Origin: Amycolatopsis bullii
GTDB lineage: Bacteria; Actinomycetota; Actinomycetes; Mycobacteriales; Pseudonocardiaceae
Length of the DNA: 64,000 nt
Direction: 5' to 3'
NCBI RefSeq assembly: GCF_014654205.1
Contig: NZ_BNAW01000005.1
Coordinates: 248,001-312,000, forward strand
In this document: positions 45,201 to 53,272 of the stretch, piece after piece
How positions within the stretch are numbered: the first letter of the stretch is position 1
How the letters are laid out: every line of letters starts with the position of its first letter
The notes under the pieces: model-generated
What the model saw: only the letters and a program-made list of their open reading frames with translations
The model's database searches: none
What the model was told of the DNA's origin: nothing
Program-made: the position numbers and the translations under genes

Positions 45201-45803
45201 GAGGCGGTCCAGATGGGCGAAGTCGCGTTGAAAGCCAGCCGGGCTCCGCGCCACTGCGCCGACTTCGCCTATGCCCTGGAGGTGGTCGGCAACATTCACC
45301 TGTCGTTCGGACGTGCCGAGGACGGGGTCGGGCCCTTTATGCTAGCCGTCGAGTTGCATGAAGAACTCGCCAAGTTCGACTCCGGCCGCTACCTCCACGG
45401 GCTCGCCGCAACTCTTCACGGCCTTGCGAACGCTCAGGTGGCGGCAGGGCGGAACGAGGAGGCTGTCGAAAGTTGCCTGCGGGGTAACCGTCTGTACGAA
45501 CAGCTCACCGACGCCGACGAAGATCATTACCTTTTCCAGTTCGCCGGGTCGTTGAAGGCCCTGCGGGATACTCACGTCACCGCGGGACAGTTCGAGGAAG
45601 CCGTGTCCCTCGCCCACCGGCTGGTGGAAGTCCTGCCACGCCTGGTGGCCAAGGATCCAGGATTTCATGGAATTCTGGTCGAAAGCTGCCGCGAACTCGT
45701 TTACCTGCTCAGCATGCTTGGACAGTTCGCCGAGGCGCGACGAATCTCTACACTCGCCGATACGTACGAAGAAGCTGCGCAGGCCGAACCCCCGAGCGGG
45801 TAG
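42249..45803 (+). CDS. Membrane-anchored STAND ATPase with TPR repeats
   Basis: A 1184-residue protein. Two hydrophobic segments (about 27-45 and 57-76) anchor the N-terminus; a P-loop follows with Walker A GEGGSGKS (about 150-157) and Walker B TLLVVDYPEN (about 192-201), and LLLARKAA recalls STAND sensor strands. From about residue 560 to the end there are many tetratricopeptide repeats (for example YDEALAVAERAVAVSRRLTA, QDEALAAGIEAVQMGE). No enzymatic effector is recognised. GTG 42291 with GGAG upstream is an alternative start. Such proteins act as signal-sensing switches; a role in immunity or stress is inference. Confidence 0.82.
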   Translation: MVALVPAEEWTEHRVAGRRKAWRRVAWISLEVVVAVGFAGLLTNVASNQLPGWLSNPWVVFPGLAVVLAGVIALTARRHDASGPGRPAIEPAARPSLDPPRRPLPARPPEVWLLQPRYSVVPYLGRKDLLDDLQAWCTEGRPFSIGLITGEGGSGKSRLAAELCGRMQTHAWDAGFISSIEALTEFDPKSPTLLVVDYPENWLTVLGATLERLANRVAAPPVRVLLLARKAAARSPWWADLDRTSHRTASLYTGLRRDLAEYPLSLSERQHHAQVAVQAFGRFLGVEAAAVPDVANEEFANPLLVHIAALLAVQGHHAEPNSPSSVREDVLAHLLDREQSRWARLQVTHQLADLHETHALRAVLAAVLCAPKAGEAAALLAALPEFAGAAQNERRGRIAYWLADLYPGELLLESFGPDLLIEELLDSAARGSADLQEVVAAVHLGTTSSRHRGRMLTTLRLAADRPAVYSVLHRYLAESLAALVTQALDDADGALANVLDNVLTYCGERGDPELKLALECGQLQIDAPAVHERGAQLLCTTMQLAIPLFRGMAKIDPVEGLEVFHVGLSQLIHRYGQAGRREEALAASVECVEVSRQLVNHNRDRYLADLSFDLGNLAAAHAELGQHGEALSAAGEGVALQRQLAREGKGDESKLAMALYRLSGTQAEMQRFDEALAANSEAVSSLRVLAGQNRSYYLPVLAKALSIRGAILTGQHRLDEALVAVTEAIALCEDLVGEQPEDHLSSLQYDLGVASRVNAELGRYDEALAVAERAVAVSRRLTAANPRRHRIVLIKNLGGLARAHLGLARPDDAVAAVEDAVTLGHQGTEGDLLAALGQLVNVLVELDRHLDALPFCETMASLLRRLSESQPRFLGTFVSTLIDLSQILGSLDRPDEALTMAQEAVETGRGLDASEGSKLARALIELGDRYSRLRRLPEALTCFAEGAKLLRAADQTALLALALAKLADHHARLGHQDEALAAGIEAVQMGEVALKASRAPRHCADFAYALEVVGNIHLSFGRAEDGVGPFMLAVELHEELAKFDSGRYLHGLAATLHGLANAQVAAGRNEEAVESCLRGNRLYEQLTDADEDHYLFQFAGSLKALRDTHVTAGQFEEAVSLAHRLVEVLPRLVAKDPGFHGILVESCRELVYLLSMLGQFAEARRISTLADTYEEAAQAEPPSG

Positions 45804-46862
45804 CCGATTGCCCTCTGCCCCGCAGGCTGGATCGCCGGCCCATGCCACCCTCACGGCAGGTCGAGGCGTCGGTGGGGCCGGTCCGTCGCGGCGAGCGCGG
45901 CCCGGCTGGCCGCACCATTCATCTCCGATGTCCTGGCCGACGAGTACGCGTCCGCGCAGCCGCTCGCCGTCGTCCCGTCTGCGTTCGCCGGGTGACGACG
46001 ACCGGGCTGCCCCCGGCGTTGCCGGCGGACCTGCTGTTCGTCCGGGCTGCTCGCCGACATCGGCGCGGGCATGTGCACCACCGACGCCTTGCTGATCGGG
46101 CTGCGCCGGGCTGCCGGGCGCGGGAAGGCGTTCAGCATCGGCACCGTCGTACCCGTCCCACGGATCGGCCCGTGACCCCTGAGGGGCTGATCGGGCAACA
46201 GCTCACAGTGGAGCGCCCGGCAGGCACCAACCGCTGCGGCGACCCGCTAGCCGCCACCGGACACTCCTCGATGGCTCCCGGCGGATCGAGCGAAACGACC
46301 CACGGTCACGGCGACTCCGGCCGACCTCACGCCGCCCCTCATCCGAGTCAGCGTGTCGGGGGCACCGTTCGCGTCGAAGTCGCTTGCTACGGCTCCGACC
46401 GCGCGGCTGCATGACAGCTGGCCGAGCAGCGCCGCCAGATCATCCTCGGCGAGCACGGACACGGGTCGCCGGCGCGCTGATCGACACCGCGCGCACTGAC
46501 AACCCCGCCAACACAGGTCCCCTGCGCAACGACCGAGGAAGTACGTTGCGTTCTCGGCTACTACCGCCTGGCGTGGCGGCGTCGGCGTGGAGGTGAGTTG
46601 AGGTAGCCGGTCCAGCCGTCAGGCGAGGAAGTACCGTCGAACTCCAGCTCGAACCTGTCGCCTCTTCTCAGCGGCACTTCGGATGCGATAATCCTGGCAG
46701 CCCGACCGGACAGCGGGTTTCCGCAGCTCACGGCGGCTATGGAACACCCGTCCGGTCCACCGGCACAGACACGTGCGACATCGTTCACCTGGCGGCCGCC
46801 GGGCACGTCACGTGAATGCGCGATCCTCGGAGCGGCCCGCGCCACGGGCGGCGGCCCGTACT
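45804..46862. other. 1-kb stretch without a confident gene
   Basis: Several short frames on both strands, none with a ribosome site and domain. Protein-like pieces are a plus-strand LLADIGAGMCTTDALLIGLR (about 46045-46105) and minus-strand LAEDDLAALLGQLSCSRAVG (about 46395-46455) and IIASEVPLRRGDRFELEFDG (about 46630-46690). They look like debris of several genes. I cannot assign them. Confidence 0.4.
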
Positions 46863-47909
46863 TCAGTTCCGCCGCTCGGGTGGCACATACTCGAACGTCG
46901 GGCCCGCGGTCGTCTTCCCGTCACCGGTGGGCATCTTCATCAGCGCCAGCGCCTGCTTGCGCAGCCCGAACATCGTGCCGACGGCGTCCGTCATCCCGCC
47001 CGGGTTACCGGTGAAGGCCTCTTCCAGCTGGTAGAGCAGCAGGCTGTAGGTCTGGTTGAACTCCTCCTGGGCGACGCGGACGGCGCTGCCCTCCGGGTAG
47101 TCGGCGGTCCGCGGGTTGTGCCGCATCGGCAGCACGCCGTCGAGGTCGATCGCGATCTCCTCGCCGGTCGGGCCGGACTGTGGGGTGTCGCCGGTTCGGT
47201 AGCGGCGGCCCACTTTCAGCTCCTGGAACCGGAAGTAGTGCGCGACCTCTTCCCGGTCGGGGTGGAACACGTCGCGGTCGCCGTCCCACACGTCCGTGCG
47301 CGCCGCTCCTTCACCCTGCTCGACGATCTCCGCCAGCGCGGCCGACGCGGACTTCAGGTCGTGGACCGGCAGCACCTCGCCACCTCCCCCGCGGAGGTGG
47401 AACTCGCCGATCTGCCGAGCCGGGTCACCGGTGAACACCTGCTCCTCCCCCAGCTCGTCGCACAGCATGCGCAACCCCTGCTCGATCGCGGCGTAGAACT
47501 GGCCGATCGTCCGGTACTCGTCGCTCTGCGGCGGCGCGTCCGCCGACGCGGGCTGCTCGATGCGCAAGAACAGCTCCAGGGCCTCCGGGCCGAACGGCGC
47601 CAGGTGGACGTGCACGGACCGGTCGCCGTGCGGCAGCGGATGCGGGTACGGCGGCAACAGGTCCGGCGTGTCGAGCTTGGGCGAGCCACCCACGGCGTTG
47701 AGCAGGTTCGCGGCCAGGGCCAGGTGGATCATCTCCTCGGCGAGGACCGTGCCCACGACCTGGGTGGCTTCGGGGTTGCGCGCCGGGTCCAGCGAGTACA
47801 GGGCGCACAGGTAAGGCGGAATCGTCGCGTGCTCGAGTTCGATCGCCCACTGCAGGTGGCGGCGGAGATCGTCGATCGTGTCGATGGCGTGGGCGCCACG
47901 GGTGTCCAT
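46863..47909 (-). CDS. VioB-type ferritin-like protein (iminophenyl-pyruvate dimer synthase-like)
   Basis: A 348-residue protein with a ferritin-like four-helix domain: iron-ligand candidates in IELEHATIPPYL (Glu24, His27) and LAEEMIHLALAANLL (Glu58-Glu59, His62), then HLAPFGPEALELFLRIE and HYFRFQELKVGRRY. This is the domain found in VioB/StaD-like iminophenyl-pyruvate dimer synthases and in many stand-alone actinobacterial proteins. The ATG is at 47909. It is divergent from an NmrA-like gene across a 29-nt palindrome. No other indolocarbazole genes are seen, so a biosynthetic role is doubtful. Confidence 0.8.
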   Translation of the reverse strand: MDTRGAHAIDTIDDLRRHLQWAIELEHATIPPYLCALYSLDPARNPEATQVVGTVLAEEMIHLALAANLLNAVGGSPKLDTPDLLPPYPHPLPHGDRSVHVHLAPFGPEALELFLRIEQPASADAPPQSDEYRTIGQFYAAIEQGLRMLCDELGEEQVFTGDPARQIGEFHLRGGGGEVLPVHDLKSASAALAEIVEQGEGAARTDVWDGDRDVFHPDREEVAHYFRFQELKVGRRYRTGDTPQSGPTGEEIAIDLDGVLPMRHNPRTADYPEGSAVRVAQEEFNQTYSLLLYQLEEAFTGNPGGMTDAVGTMFGLRKQALALMKMPTGDGKTTAGPTFEYVPPERRN

Positions 47910-47963
47910 GCGGTACTCCGGTTCGTCGGGTCGGTGTCGGCAGCCAAGACAGGACACCGGCGC

Positions 47964-47992
47964 GGTTTGTGACAGCCGGGCTGTCACAAACC
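47964..47992. promoter_or_regulatory. 29-nt perfect palindrome (GTGAC-N9-GTCAC, site A)
   Basis: GGTTTGTGACAGCC and GGCTGTCACAAACC are exact reverse complements around a single G. It lies in the divergent gap, 55 nt from the ferritin-like start and 71 nt from the NmrA-like start. The same GTGAC-N9-GTCAC skeleton recurs at 53093. Confidence 0.65.
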
Positions 47993-48062
47993 GGGACCCT
48001 GCCCGGTCCTTGCTGGAGAACGACGTCCCGGAGCGGCCGGGATGCGGGAGGAGAGGCACACC

Positions 48063-48821
48063 ATGAAGATCGTCGTGATCGGCGGCAGCGGGCTGATCGG
48101 CTCGAAACTCGTCCGGAAGCTGACCGCACACGGCCACGAAGCGGTCCCCGCGTCGCCCGACACGGGCGTGAACACGCTGACCGGCGAAGGGCTGGCCGAA
48201 GTGCTGGAGGGCGCCCAGGTCCTGGTCGACGTCTCGAACTCGCCCTCCTTCGCCGACGACGCCGTGCTGGACTTCTTCCGCACCTCCACCGGAAACCTCC
48301 TCGCCGCCGAGGAGAAGGCCGGGGTGGAGCACCACGTGGCGTTGTCGGTCGTCGGCACCGAGCGGCTCGTCGAAAGCGGTTACTTCCGCGCGAAGATCGC
48401 GCAGGAGAAACTCATCAAGGAGTCCGGACGGCCGTACTCGATCGTGCACGCCACGCAGTTCTTCGAGTTCGTGGGGAGCATCGCCCAAGCGGCGACCGAG
48501 GGGAACACCGTGCGCCTGTCGGACGCGCGCATCCAGCCCATGGCCGCCGAAGACGTGGCCACCGCGGTCGGCCGGGTCGCCGCCGGCGCACCGCTGAACG
48601 GCACCGTCGAGGTCGCCGGTCCCGAGCAGTTCGGGCTCGACGAGCTGATCCGCACCGGGCTGGCCTTCCGCGGTGACCCCCGCGAGGTCGTAACGGACCC
48701 GGACGCGCGCTACTTCGGCGCCCTGCTGGACAAGGACATGCTCCTGCCCGGCCCCGGCGCGCAGCTGGCCGCCACCCGGTTCGCCGACTGGCTCCCGCTT
48801 AACCCGCCGCCGGCGAAGTGA
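48063..48821 (+). CDS. NmrA-like NAD(P)-binding protein (paralogue 1)
   Basis: A 252-residue atypical SDR: the N-terminal MKIVVIGGSGLIGSKLV is the GxxGxxG cofactor loop, followed by ALSVVGTERL, YSIVHATQFFEF and a C-terminal VAGPEQFGLDELIR. This is the NmrA/NAD(P)H-binding group often annotated as SDR-family reductases. The ATG follows GGAGGAG. It overlaps the flavoprotein gene by 4 nt. It is paralogous to the gene at 51936-52670. Confidence 0.88.
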   Translation: MKIVVIGGSGLIGSKLVRKLTAHGHEAVPASPDTGVNTLTGEGLAEVLEGAQVLVDVSNSPSFADDAVLDFFRTSTGNLLAAEEKAGVEHHVALSVVGTERLVESGYFRAKIAQEKLIKESGRPYSIVHATQFFEFVGSIAQAATEGNTVRLSDARIQPMAAEDVATAVGRVAAGAPLNGTVEVAGPEQFGLDELIRTGLAFRGDPREVVTDPDARYFGALLDKDMLLPGPGAQLAATRFADWLPLNPPPAK

Positions 48822-50548
48822 CCATGACCGAGCACCAGATGGCCACGTCGGTCCTCGTCATCGGGACCGGCGGAGGCGGCCTGCGCGCCGCGATCGAGCT
48901 GGCCGAACGTGGTGTCGACGTCCTGGCGGTCGGCAAGCGGGCGAAGTCGGACGCGCACACCACCCTCGCCGCGGGCGGCATCAACGCGGCGCTGGCGACG
49001 ATGGACCCGGAAGACTCGTGGCAGCAGCACGCGGCGGACACGCTGAAGGAAAGCTATCTGCTGGCCGATCCCGAGACCGTGCGGATCGTGACCGAGAACG
49101 CCGCCCGGGGCATCGAGGACCTCGAACGCTACGGAATGCCCTTCGCGCGCGAGGCCGACGGGAAGATCTCCCAGCGGTTCTTCGGCGCGCACACCTACCG
49201 CCGGACCGCGTTCGCGGGCGATTACACCGGGCTGGAGATCCAGCGGACCCTGGTCAACCGGGCGGCGCAGCTCGGCGTCCCGATCCTGGACACCGTTTAC
49301 GTCACGCGGATCCTAGTGCGGGACAACGTCGTCTTCGGCGTCTACGGGTTCGACCTCGCGGACGGGACGAGGTACGTGATCCACGCCGACGCGGTGATCC
49401 TCGCCGCCGGTGGCCACACGCGCATCTGGCGCCGCACGTCGTCCCGCCGCGACGAGAACACCGGCGACTCCTTCCGGCTCGCCCTGTTGGCCGGCGGCCG
49501 GATCCGCGACGCCGAGCTGGTGCAGTTCCACCCGTCGGGTCTGATCGCGCCGGAGAACGCCGCGGGCACGCTCGTCTCCGAGGCGGCACGCGGCGAGGGT
49601 GGGGTGTTGCGCAACGCGCTCGGCGAGCGGTTCATGGCCCGCTACGACCCCGACCGGATGGAACTGTCCACACGCGACAGAGTGGCGCTGGCGGCCTACA
49701 CCGAGATCAAGGAAGGACGGGGAACGCCGGGTGGCGGCGTGTGGCTCGACGTCTCACACCTGCCGCGGGAGACGATCATGCGTCGCCTACCCCGGGTCTA
49801 CCAGACGCTGCTCGAACTGCAGATGCTCGACATCACCCGGGAACCGATCGAGATCGCGCCCACCGCGCACTACTCGATGGGCGGGGTCTGGGTCCGGCCG
49901 GAGGACCACGGCACCGGCGTCGAGGGCCTGTACGCCCTCGGCGAGGCTGCGAGCGGTCTGCACGGCGCGAACCGGCTTGGCGGCAACTCCCTGATCGAGC
50001 TGCTGGTCTACGGCCGCATCGTCGGTGAAGCCGCCGCGCGCTACTCACGCGACCTGGGAGCGCAACAGCGGTCAGCGCCGGCGACGGAGGAAGCCCGGGG
50101 CGAAGTCGACGAGCTGCTGGCCGCCGACGGCCCCGAGAACGTGCGCGCCCTGCAACGGACGTTGCGGAACACCATGACCGAACACGCCGGGGTGGTCCGC
50201 GACGAGCCCGGCCTGGTCGCCGGTCTGGCCGAGCTGGACGAACTGGAAAGCCGGATGCGGGATGTCGGCGTCCACCCGGACACAGCGGGGTTCCAGGACC
50301 TCGCGCACGCGTTCGACCTCAAGGCCGCGGTGCTGGCCGCGCGCGCCACGCTCGAGTCGGCGCTCGAGCGCCGCGAGACGCGTGGCTGTCACAACCGCGC
50401 GGACCACCCGCAGCTCGACGAGTCGCTGCGCGTGAACCTCGTCTGGTCCGGGCCAGGGCGAATCGAGCGCGAAGAGCTTCCGCCGATCGCGGAGGAGATC
50501 GCGTCGCTCATGCGCGAGGTGTCCACCGCGGGCAAGCTCGTCGAATGA
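48818..50548 (+). CDS. FAD-binding fumarate reductase/L-aspartate oxidase-like flavoprotein
   Basis: A 576-residue flavoprotein of the succinate dehydrogenase/fumarate reductase/NadB family: FAD motif VLVIGTGGGGLRAAIELAER, TLAAGGINAAL, AELVQFHPSG, EAARGEGGVLRN and GLHGANRLGGNSLIE. Adjacent genes are not quinolinate synthase or NadC, so a de novo NAD role is not supported; a stand-alone oxidase or reductase is likely. GTG 48818 overlaps the NmrA stop; ATG 48824 is an alternative. Confidence 0.88.
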   Translation: MTMTEHQMATSVLVIGTGGGGLRAAIELAERGVDVLAVGKRAKSDAHTTLAAGGINAALATMDPEDSWQQHAADTLKESYLLADPETVRIVTENAARGIEDLERYGMPFAREADGKISQRFFGAHTYRRTAFAGDYTGLEIQRTLVNRAAQLGVPILDTVYVTRILVRDNVVFGVYGFDLADGTRYVIHADAVILAAGGHTRIWRRTSSRRDENTGDSFRLALLAGGRIRDAELVQFHPSGLIAPENAAGTLVSEAARGEGGVLRNALGERFMARYDPDRMELSTRDRVALAAYTEIKEGRGTPGGGVWLDVSHLPRETIMRRLPRVYQTLLELQMLDITREPIEIAPTAHYSMGGVWVRPEDHGTGVEGLYALGEAASGLHGANRLGGNSLIELLVYGRIVGEAAARYSRDLGAQQRSAPATEEARGEVDELLAADGPENVRALQRTLRNTMTEHAGVVRDEPGLVAGLAELDELESRMRDVGVHPDTAGFQDLAHAFDLKAAVLAARATLESALERRETRGCHNRADHPQLDESLRVNLVWSGPGRIEREELPPIAEEIASLMREVSTAGKLVE

Positions 50549-50607
50549 GTTCCGGGGGCCTCGGCCGCGCGGCCGAGGCTCCGGGGCCGACGTCGTAGAG
50601 TCGTGGG

Positions 50608-51516
50608 GTGACGGATTCCGGGATGAGTGCCGAACTCGGCGACGTGGTCGATCTCGAGGCGGCCGCGGCCGCCTTCACGCGGGTGCGGCCGCGCCTGTTC
50701 GGGATCGCTTACCGCGTGCTCAGCAGCGTCACCGAGGCGGAGGACCTGGTGCAGGAGGTCTGGCTGCGCTGGCAGACCTGCGACCGGTCCACGGTGACCA
50801 ACCCGGAAGCGTTCTTGGCGACGACCACCACCCGGCTGGCCATCAACGTCCTCCAGTCGGCCCGGAAACGCCGGGAGACCTACATCGGGCCGTGGCTGCC
50901 CGAACCGGTCGACACCGCCGCGGACCCCTACCTGGGCGCCGAACGCGGTGAAGCGCTGGAGTTCGCGACCCTGCTGCTGATGGAGAAGCTCACTCCCGGC
51001 GAACGCGCGGCCTACGTGCTGCGGGAAGCCTTCGACTACTCCTACGCCCAGATCGCCGACATCCTGTCGTCGACCGAAGCCGCGGTGCGCCAGCTGGTCA
51101 GCCGGGCCCGCAAGCACCTCACGAGCAAGCGGCACGCGTCGGTGCCCGCGGCCGAGCAGCGGGAACTGCTGACCACGTTCCTCGCCGCCGCCCGGTCCGG
51201 CGACCTGGCCGAACTGGAGCGGCTCTTCACCCCGGACGTGACCAACCTGTCCGACGGCAACGGCCGCAAGGGCGTCGCCCGCCGTCCGCTCGTGGGCAGC
51301 GTCCGGGTGGCGAAGTTCCTGCTGGCGATCTCCAGCTGGTTCTGGGACGACATCGAGGTGGAGTGGACCCAGGCCAACGGGCAGGCCGCCGCCGTGCTCC
51401 TCCAGGGCGGCGTCGTGTACGGCCTGCTCACGGTCAGCGCCACCGCCGAGGGCATCGATCAGCTGCTGTGGCTGGTCAACCCCGAGAAGAACAAGGCGGT
51501 GTCGGTCCCGGCCTGA
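50608..51516 (+). CDS. ECF41-type sigma factor with C-terminal SnoaL-like domain
   Basis: A 302-residue sigma factor of the SigJ/ECF41 kind. Region 2 is seen in RLFGIAYRVLSSVTEAEDLV and QEVWLRW, region 4 in YSYAQIADILSSTEAAVRQL, followed by a SnoaL-like extension from about residue 180 (LLTTFLAAARSGDLAELERL) that takes the place of an anti-sigma partner in this group. The start is GTG 50608. It is followed after 20 nt by a separate SnoaL-like gene. ECF41 factors usually control neighbouring redox genes, fitting the flavoprotein and NmrA genes here. Confidence 0.92.
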   Translation: MTDSGMSAELGDVVDLEAAAAAFTRVRPRLFGIAYRVLSSVTEAEDLVQEVWLRWQTCDRSTVTNPEAFLATTTTRLAINVLQSARKRRETYIGPWLPEPVDTAADPYLGAERGEALEFATLLLMEKLTPGERAAYVLREAFDYSYAQIADILSSTEAAVRQLVSRARKHLTSKRHASVPAAEQRELLTTFLAAARSGDLAELERLFTPDVTNLSDGNGRKGVARRPLVGSVRVAKFLLAISSWFWDDIEVEWTQANGQAAAVLLQGGVVYGLLTVSATAEGIDQLLWLVNPEKNKAVSVPA

Positions 51517-51536
51517 CCCGCCGGCGGGAGGGATCC

Positions 51537-51902
51537 GTGTTCGACCCGCACGACGAGACCGTGCGCCGGTTCGCCGCGGCTTGGCGCCGGCGGGACAGCG
51601 CCGCGCTCGAAGCCGTCCTCGACGACGACGCGGTCGCGACGTGCGATGGCGGCGGCCTGGTCCCCGCGCCGGCGAGGACCGTGTGCGGCGCGACCGAGGT
51701 CGCCCGGCTGGTCATCGAGGTCATGGGCGGGCGCGCGGACACCGAGCTGACCGTCGAGTCCGTCAACGGCCGCGCCGGGCTCGCGCTGCGCCACGCCTCG
51801 CGCGCCGTCGCGGTCGTCGGCACCGAAACCGCCGGGTCCCGGATCACCACGCTCTGGATCGTGCTCAACCCGGCCAAGCTGACCGCCTGGCACCGCGGTT
51901 GA
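51537..51902 (+). CDS. SnoaL-like (NTF2-fold) protein
   Basis: A 121-residue small protein of the NTF2/SnoaL fold: DETVRRFAAAWRRRDSAALE helices, LDDDAVATCDGGG and a closing IVLNPAKLTAWHR strand that echoes the LVNPEKNKAVS end of the ECF41 protein just upstream. GTG 51537 follows GGGAGG. It probably works with the sigma factor as ligand-binding or regulatory partner (inference). Its stop lies in the terminator hairpin. Confidence 0.75.
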   Translation: MFDPHDETVRRFAAAWRRRDSAALEAVLDDDAVATCDGGGLVPAPARTVCGATEVARLVIEVMGGRADTELTVESVNGRAGLALRHASRAVAVVGTETAGSRITTLWIVLNPAKLTAWHRG

Positions 51903-51930
51903 CCGGGCCCGCACGCTGGGCGGGCCCGGT
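51902..51930. terminator. Hairpin between convergent genes
   Basis: ACCGGGCCCGC (51902-51912) and GCGGGCCCGGT (51920-51930) are exact complements around a 7-nt loop. It separates the SnoaL-like gene from the convergent NmrA-like gene and can serve both. Confidence 0.75.
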
Positions 51931-51935
51931 CTCCC

Positions 51936-52670
51936 TCACCGCGCCAGCCACTCCCGGTAGGTAGTCTTCGCGATGACGGCGCCGTCCTTGGCGATGAGGG
52001 CGTCGCCGGGCGCGGCCGCGAACAGGCCGGCCTGGTCGTCGGTCACGACGGGACGCCGGTCACCCTGGGCGGCGAGGGTGATCCGGCCCAGCTCGTCGAG
52101 GGCGAACACCTCCGGCCCGGCGACGTTCCGGGTCCCCCGCAGCGGGGCACCCGTGCTGACGTCGGCGACCGCCTGGGCGACGTCGTCCGCGGCGATGGGC
52201 TGGATCCGCGTCGCGGGCAGGCGGACGGTGTTCTCGTCGGAGGTCCAGGACATCGTCGCGCCCATGAACTCGAAGAACTGCGTGGCCCGCACGATCGAGT
52301 ACGGCACCGGCCCGGCCTTGAGGATGTCCTCCTGCAGCACCTTGGCGCGGTAGTAAACCAGGTCCGGCACCAGCTCGGCGCCCACGATCGACAGGATGAC
52401 CGCGTGCCCGACGCCGGCCGCGGCCGCCGCCTCCAGCAGGTTGTCCATGGTCGTCCGGAAGAACGCGGGCGATGCGTCGTCGAACGTCGGCGAGTTCGTC
52501 AGGTTGACGACGACGTCGGCGCCGGCCAGCGCTTCGGCCAGGCCCTTCCCGCTGAGCAGGTCCAGCCCGGTGGACGGCGAGTGCGGGACGGCTTCGTGCC
52601 CGTTCGCGGTCAGGATCTTGACCACGCGGGAGCCGATGAGCCCGGTCCCGCCGATGACGGCGATCTTCAC
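51936..52670 (-). CDS. NmrA-like NAD(P)-binding protein (paralogue 2)
   Basis: A 244-residue paralogue of the product of 48063-48821, sharing VIGGTGLIGSRVV, YSIVRATQFFEF, TRIQPIAADDVA and VAGPEVFALDEL. The GTG at 52670 overlaps the cupin stop as GTGA and begins VKIAVIGG like its paralogue, so it is preferred over ATG 52682. It forms an operon with the cupin gene. The duplication of this enzyme on both sides of the ECF41 gene suggests both belong to its regulon. Confidence 0.86.
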   Translation of the reverse strand: MKIAVIGGTGLIGSRVVKILTANGHEAVPHSPSTGLDLLSGKGLAEALAGADVVVNLTNSPTFDDASPAFFRTTMDNLLEAAAAAGVGHAVILSIVGAELVPDLVYYRAKVLQEDILKAGPVPYSIVRATQFFEFMGATMSWTSDENTVRLPATRIQPIAADDVAQAVADVSTGAPLRGTRNVAGPEVFALDELGRITLAAQGDRRPVVTDDQAGLFAAAPGDALIAKDGAVIAKTTYREWLAR

Positions 52671-53035
52671 TTCCTCGACCATCCCTTCGCGCTGAGTTCG
52701 TCCTCGGTCACGAGGTCGACCATCGGTTTGCCCGGTTCGCACAGCATGGTGACGGTGAACCGCACCGGGACGTCGTCGCGGTTGTTGCCGTCCTGGTAGT
52801 GGATGACGTCCCCGCCCGGCTCCCAGAACGCCTCGCCGGCGCGGACGATCCGCGGCGGCTCGCCTTCGAGTTCGAACACCATCTCGCCCTCCAGCACGTA
52901 GCCGAAGGCCGGTCCGGGGTGGCGGTGCGGCGGGGTGCCGGGGTCGCCCGGCGGGTACTCGATGACGATCGTCATCGCCTGCGCCCCCTCCGGGATGAAC
53001 GGCGGTTTCGCCTCCTGCAACACGGTCAAAGACAT
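52667..53035 (-). CDS. Cupin-domain protein
   Basis: A 122-residue single-domain cupin: motif 1 TPPHRHPGPAFGYVLEGEMV with two His and a Glu, and motif 2 EPGGDVIHYQDGN with a His. Such small cupins bind a metal and are common in detoxification or small-molecule sensing. The ATG at 53035 follows GGAGG. A GTGAC-N9-GTCAC palindrome lies 58 nt upstream. It leads the two-gene operon with the NmrA-like gene. Confidence 0.88.
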   Translation of the reverse strand: MSLTVLQEAKPPFIPEGAQAMTIVIEYPPGDPGTPPHRHPGPAFGYVLEGEMVFELEGEPPRIVRAGEAFWEPGGDVIHYQDGNNRDDVPVRFTVTMLCEPGKPMVDLVTEDELSAKGWSRK

Positions 53036-53092
53036 GAGAAGACCTCCTCGACGAACGGATACCTCAGCTACGACCGGGCAGCCCCGCGATTT

Positions 53093-53111
53093 GTGACCGG
53101 CGGACCGTCAC
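53093..53111. promoter_or_regulatory. GTGAC-N9-GTCAC palindrome (site B)
   Basis: GTGAC (53093-53097) and GTCAC (53107-53111) keep the same 9-nt spacing as site A at 47964. It lies 58 nt upstream of the cupin start and overlaps the stop codon of the small HTH gene. Confidence 0.5.
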
Positions 53112-53272
53112 GTGCCGCGGTGCGGCGTCGCGAGGGTGCTGCTCGCCGACAGGAGGCGCAGTTCGCGGCCCCGCCGGACCGCCGCCCCGCGGTCGGTGGC
53201 GCCGAGCTTGGCGTGCATCCGGCGGATGTGCGTTTCGTCGGTACCGGTCTTCGATGCCAGGGACCTGCTCAC
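53108..53272 (-). CDS. Stand-alone LuxR-type helix-turn-helix, 54 residues
   Basis: The protein is essentially only a LuxR C-terminal DNA-binding domain: SLASKTGTDETHIRRMHAKL, GATDRGAAVRRGRELRLLS. Known LuxR regulators are four or more times longer. The GTG overlaps the stop of the upstream 69-residue gene (GTGA), suggesting coupled translation; it may instead be the surviving tail of a lost MalT- or NarL-like regulator. It is a candidate binder of the GTGAC palindromes. Confidence 0.5.
   Translation of the reverse strand: MSRSLASKTGTDETHIRRMHAKLGATDRGAAVRRGRELRLLSASSTLATPHRGT

Noticed and set aside
42249..45803. A SARP or AfsR-like regulator because of the ATPase-TPR layout
   Set aside because: No DNA-binding or BTAD domain is present; the N-terminus is two membrane segments.
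46863..50548. Indolocarbazole or violacein-like biosynthesis suggested by the VioB-type protein and flavoprotein
   Set aside because: The flavoprotein is of the fumarate reductase/aspartate oxidase type, and there is no chromopyrrolate synthase-like large protein or P450; ferritin-like proteins of this kind are common alone.
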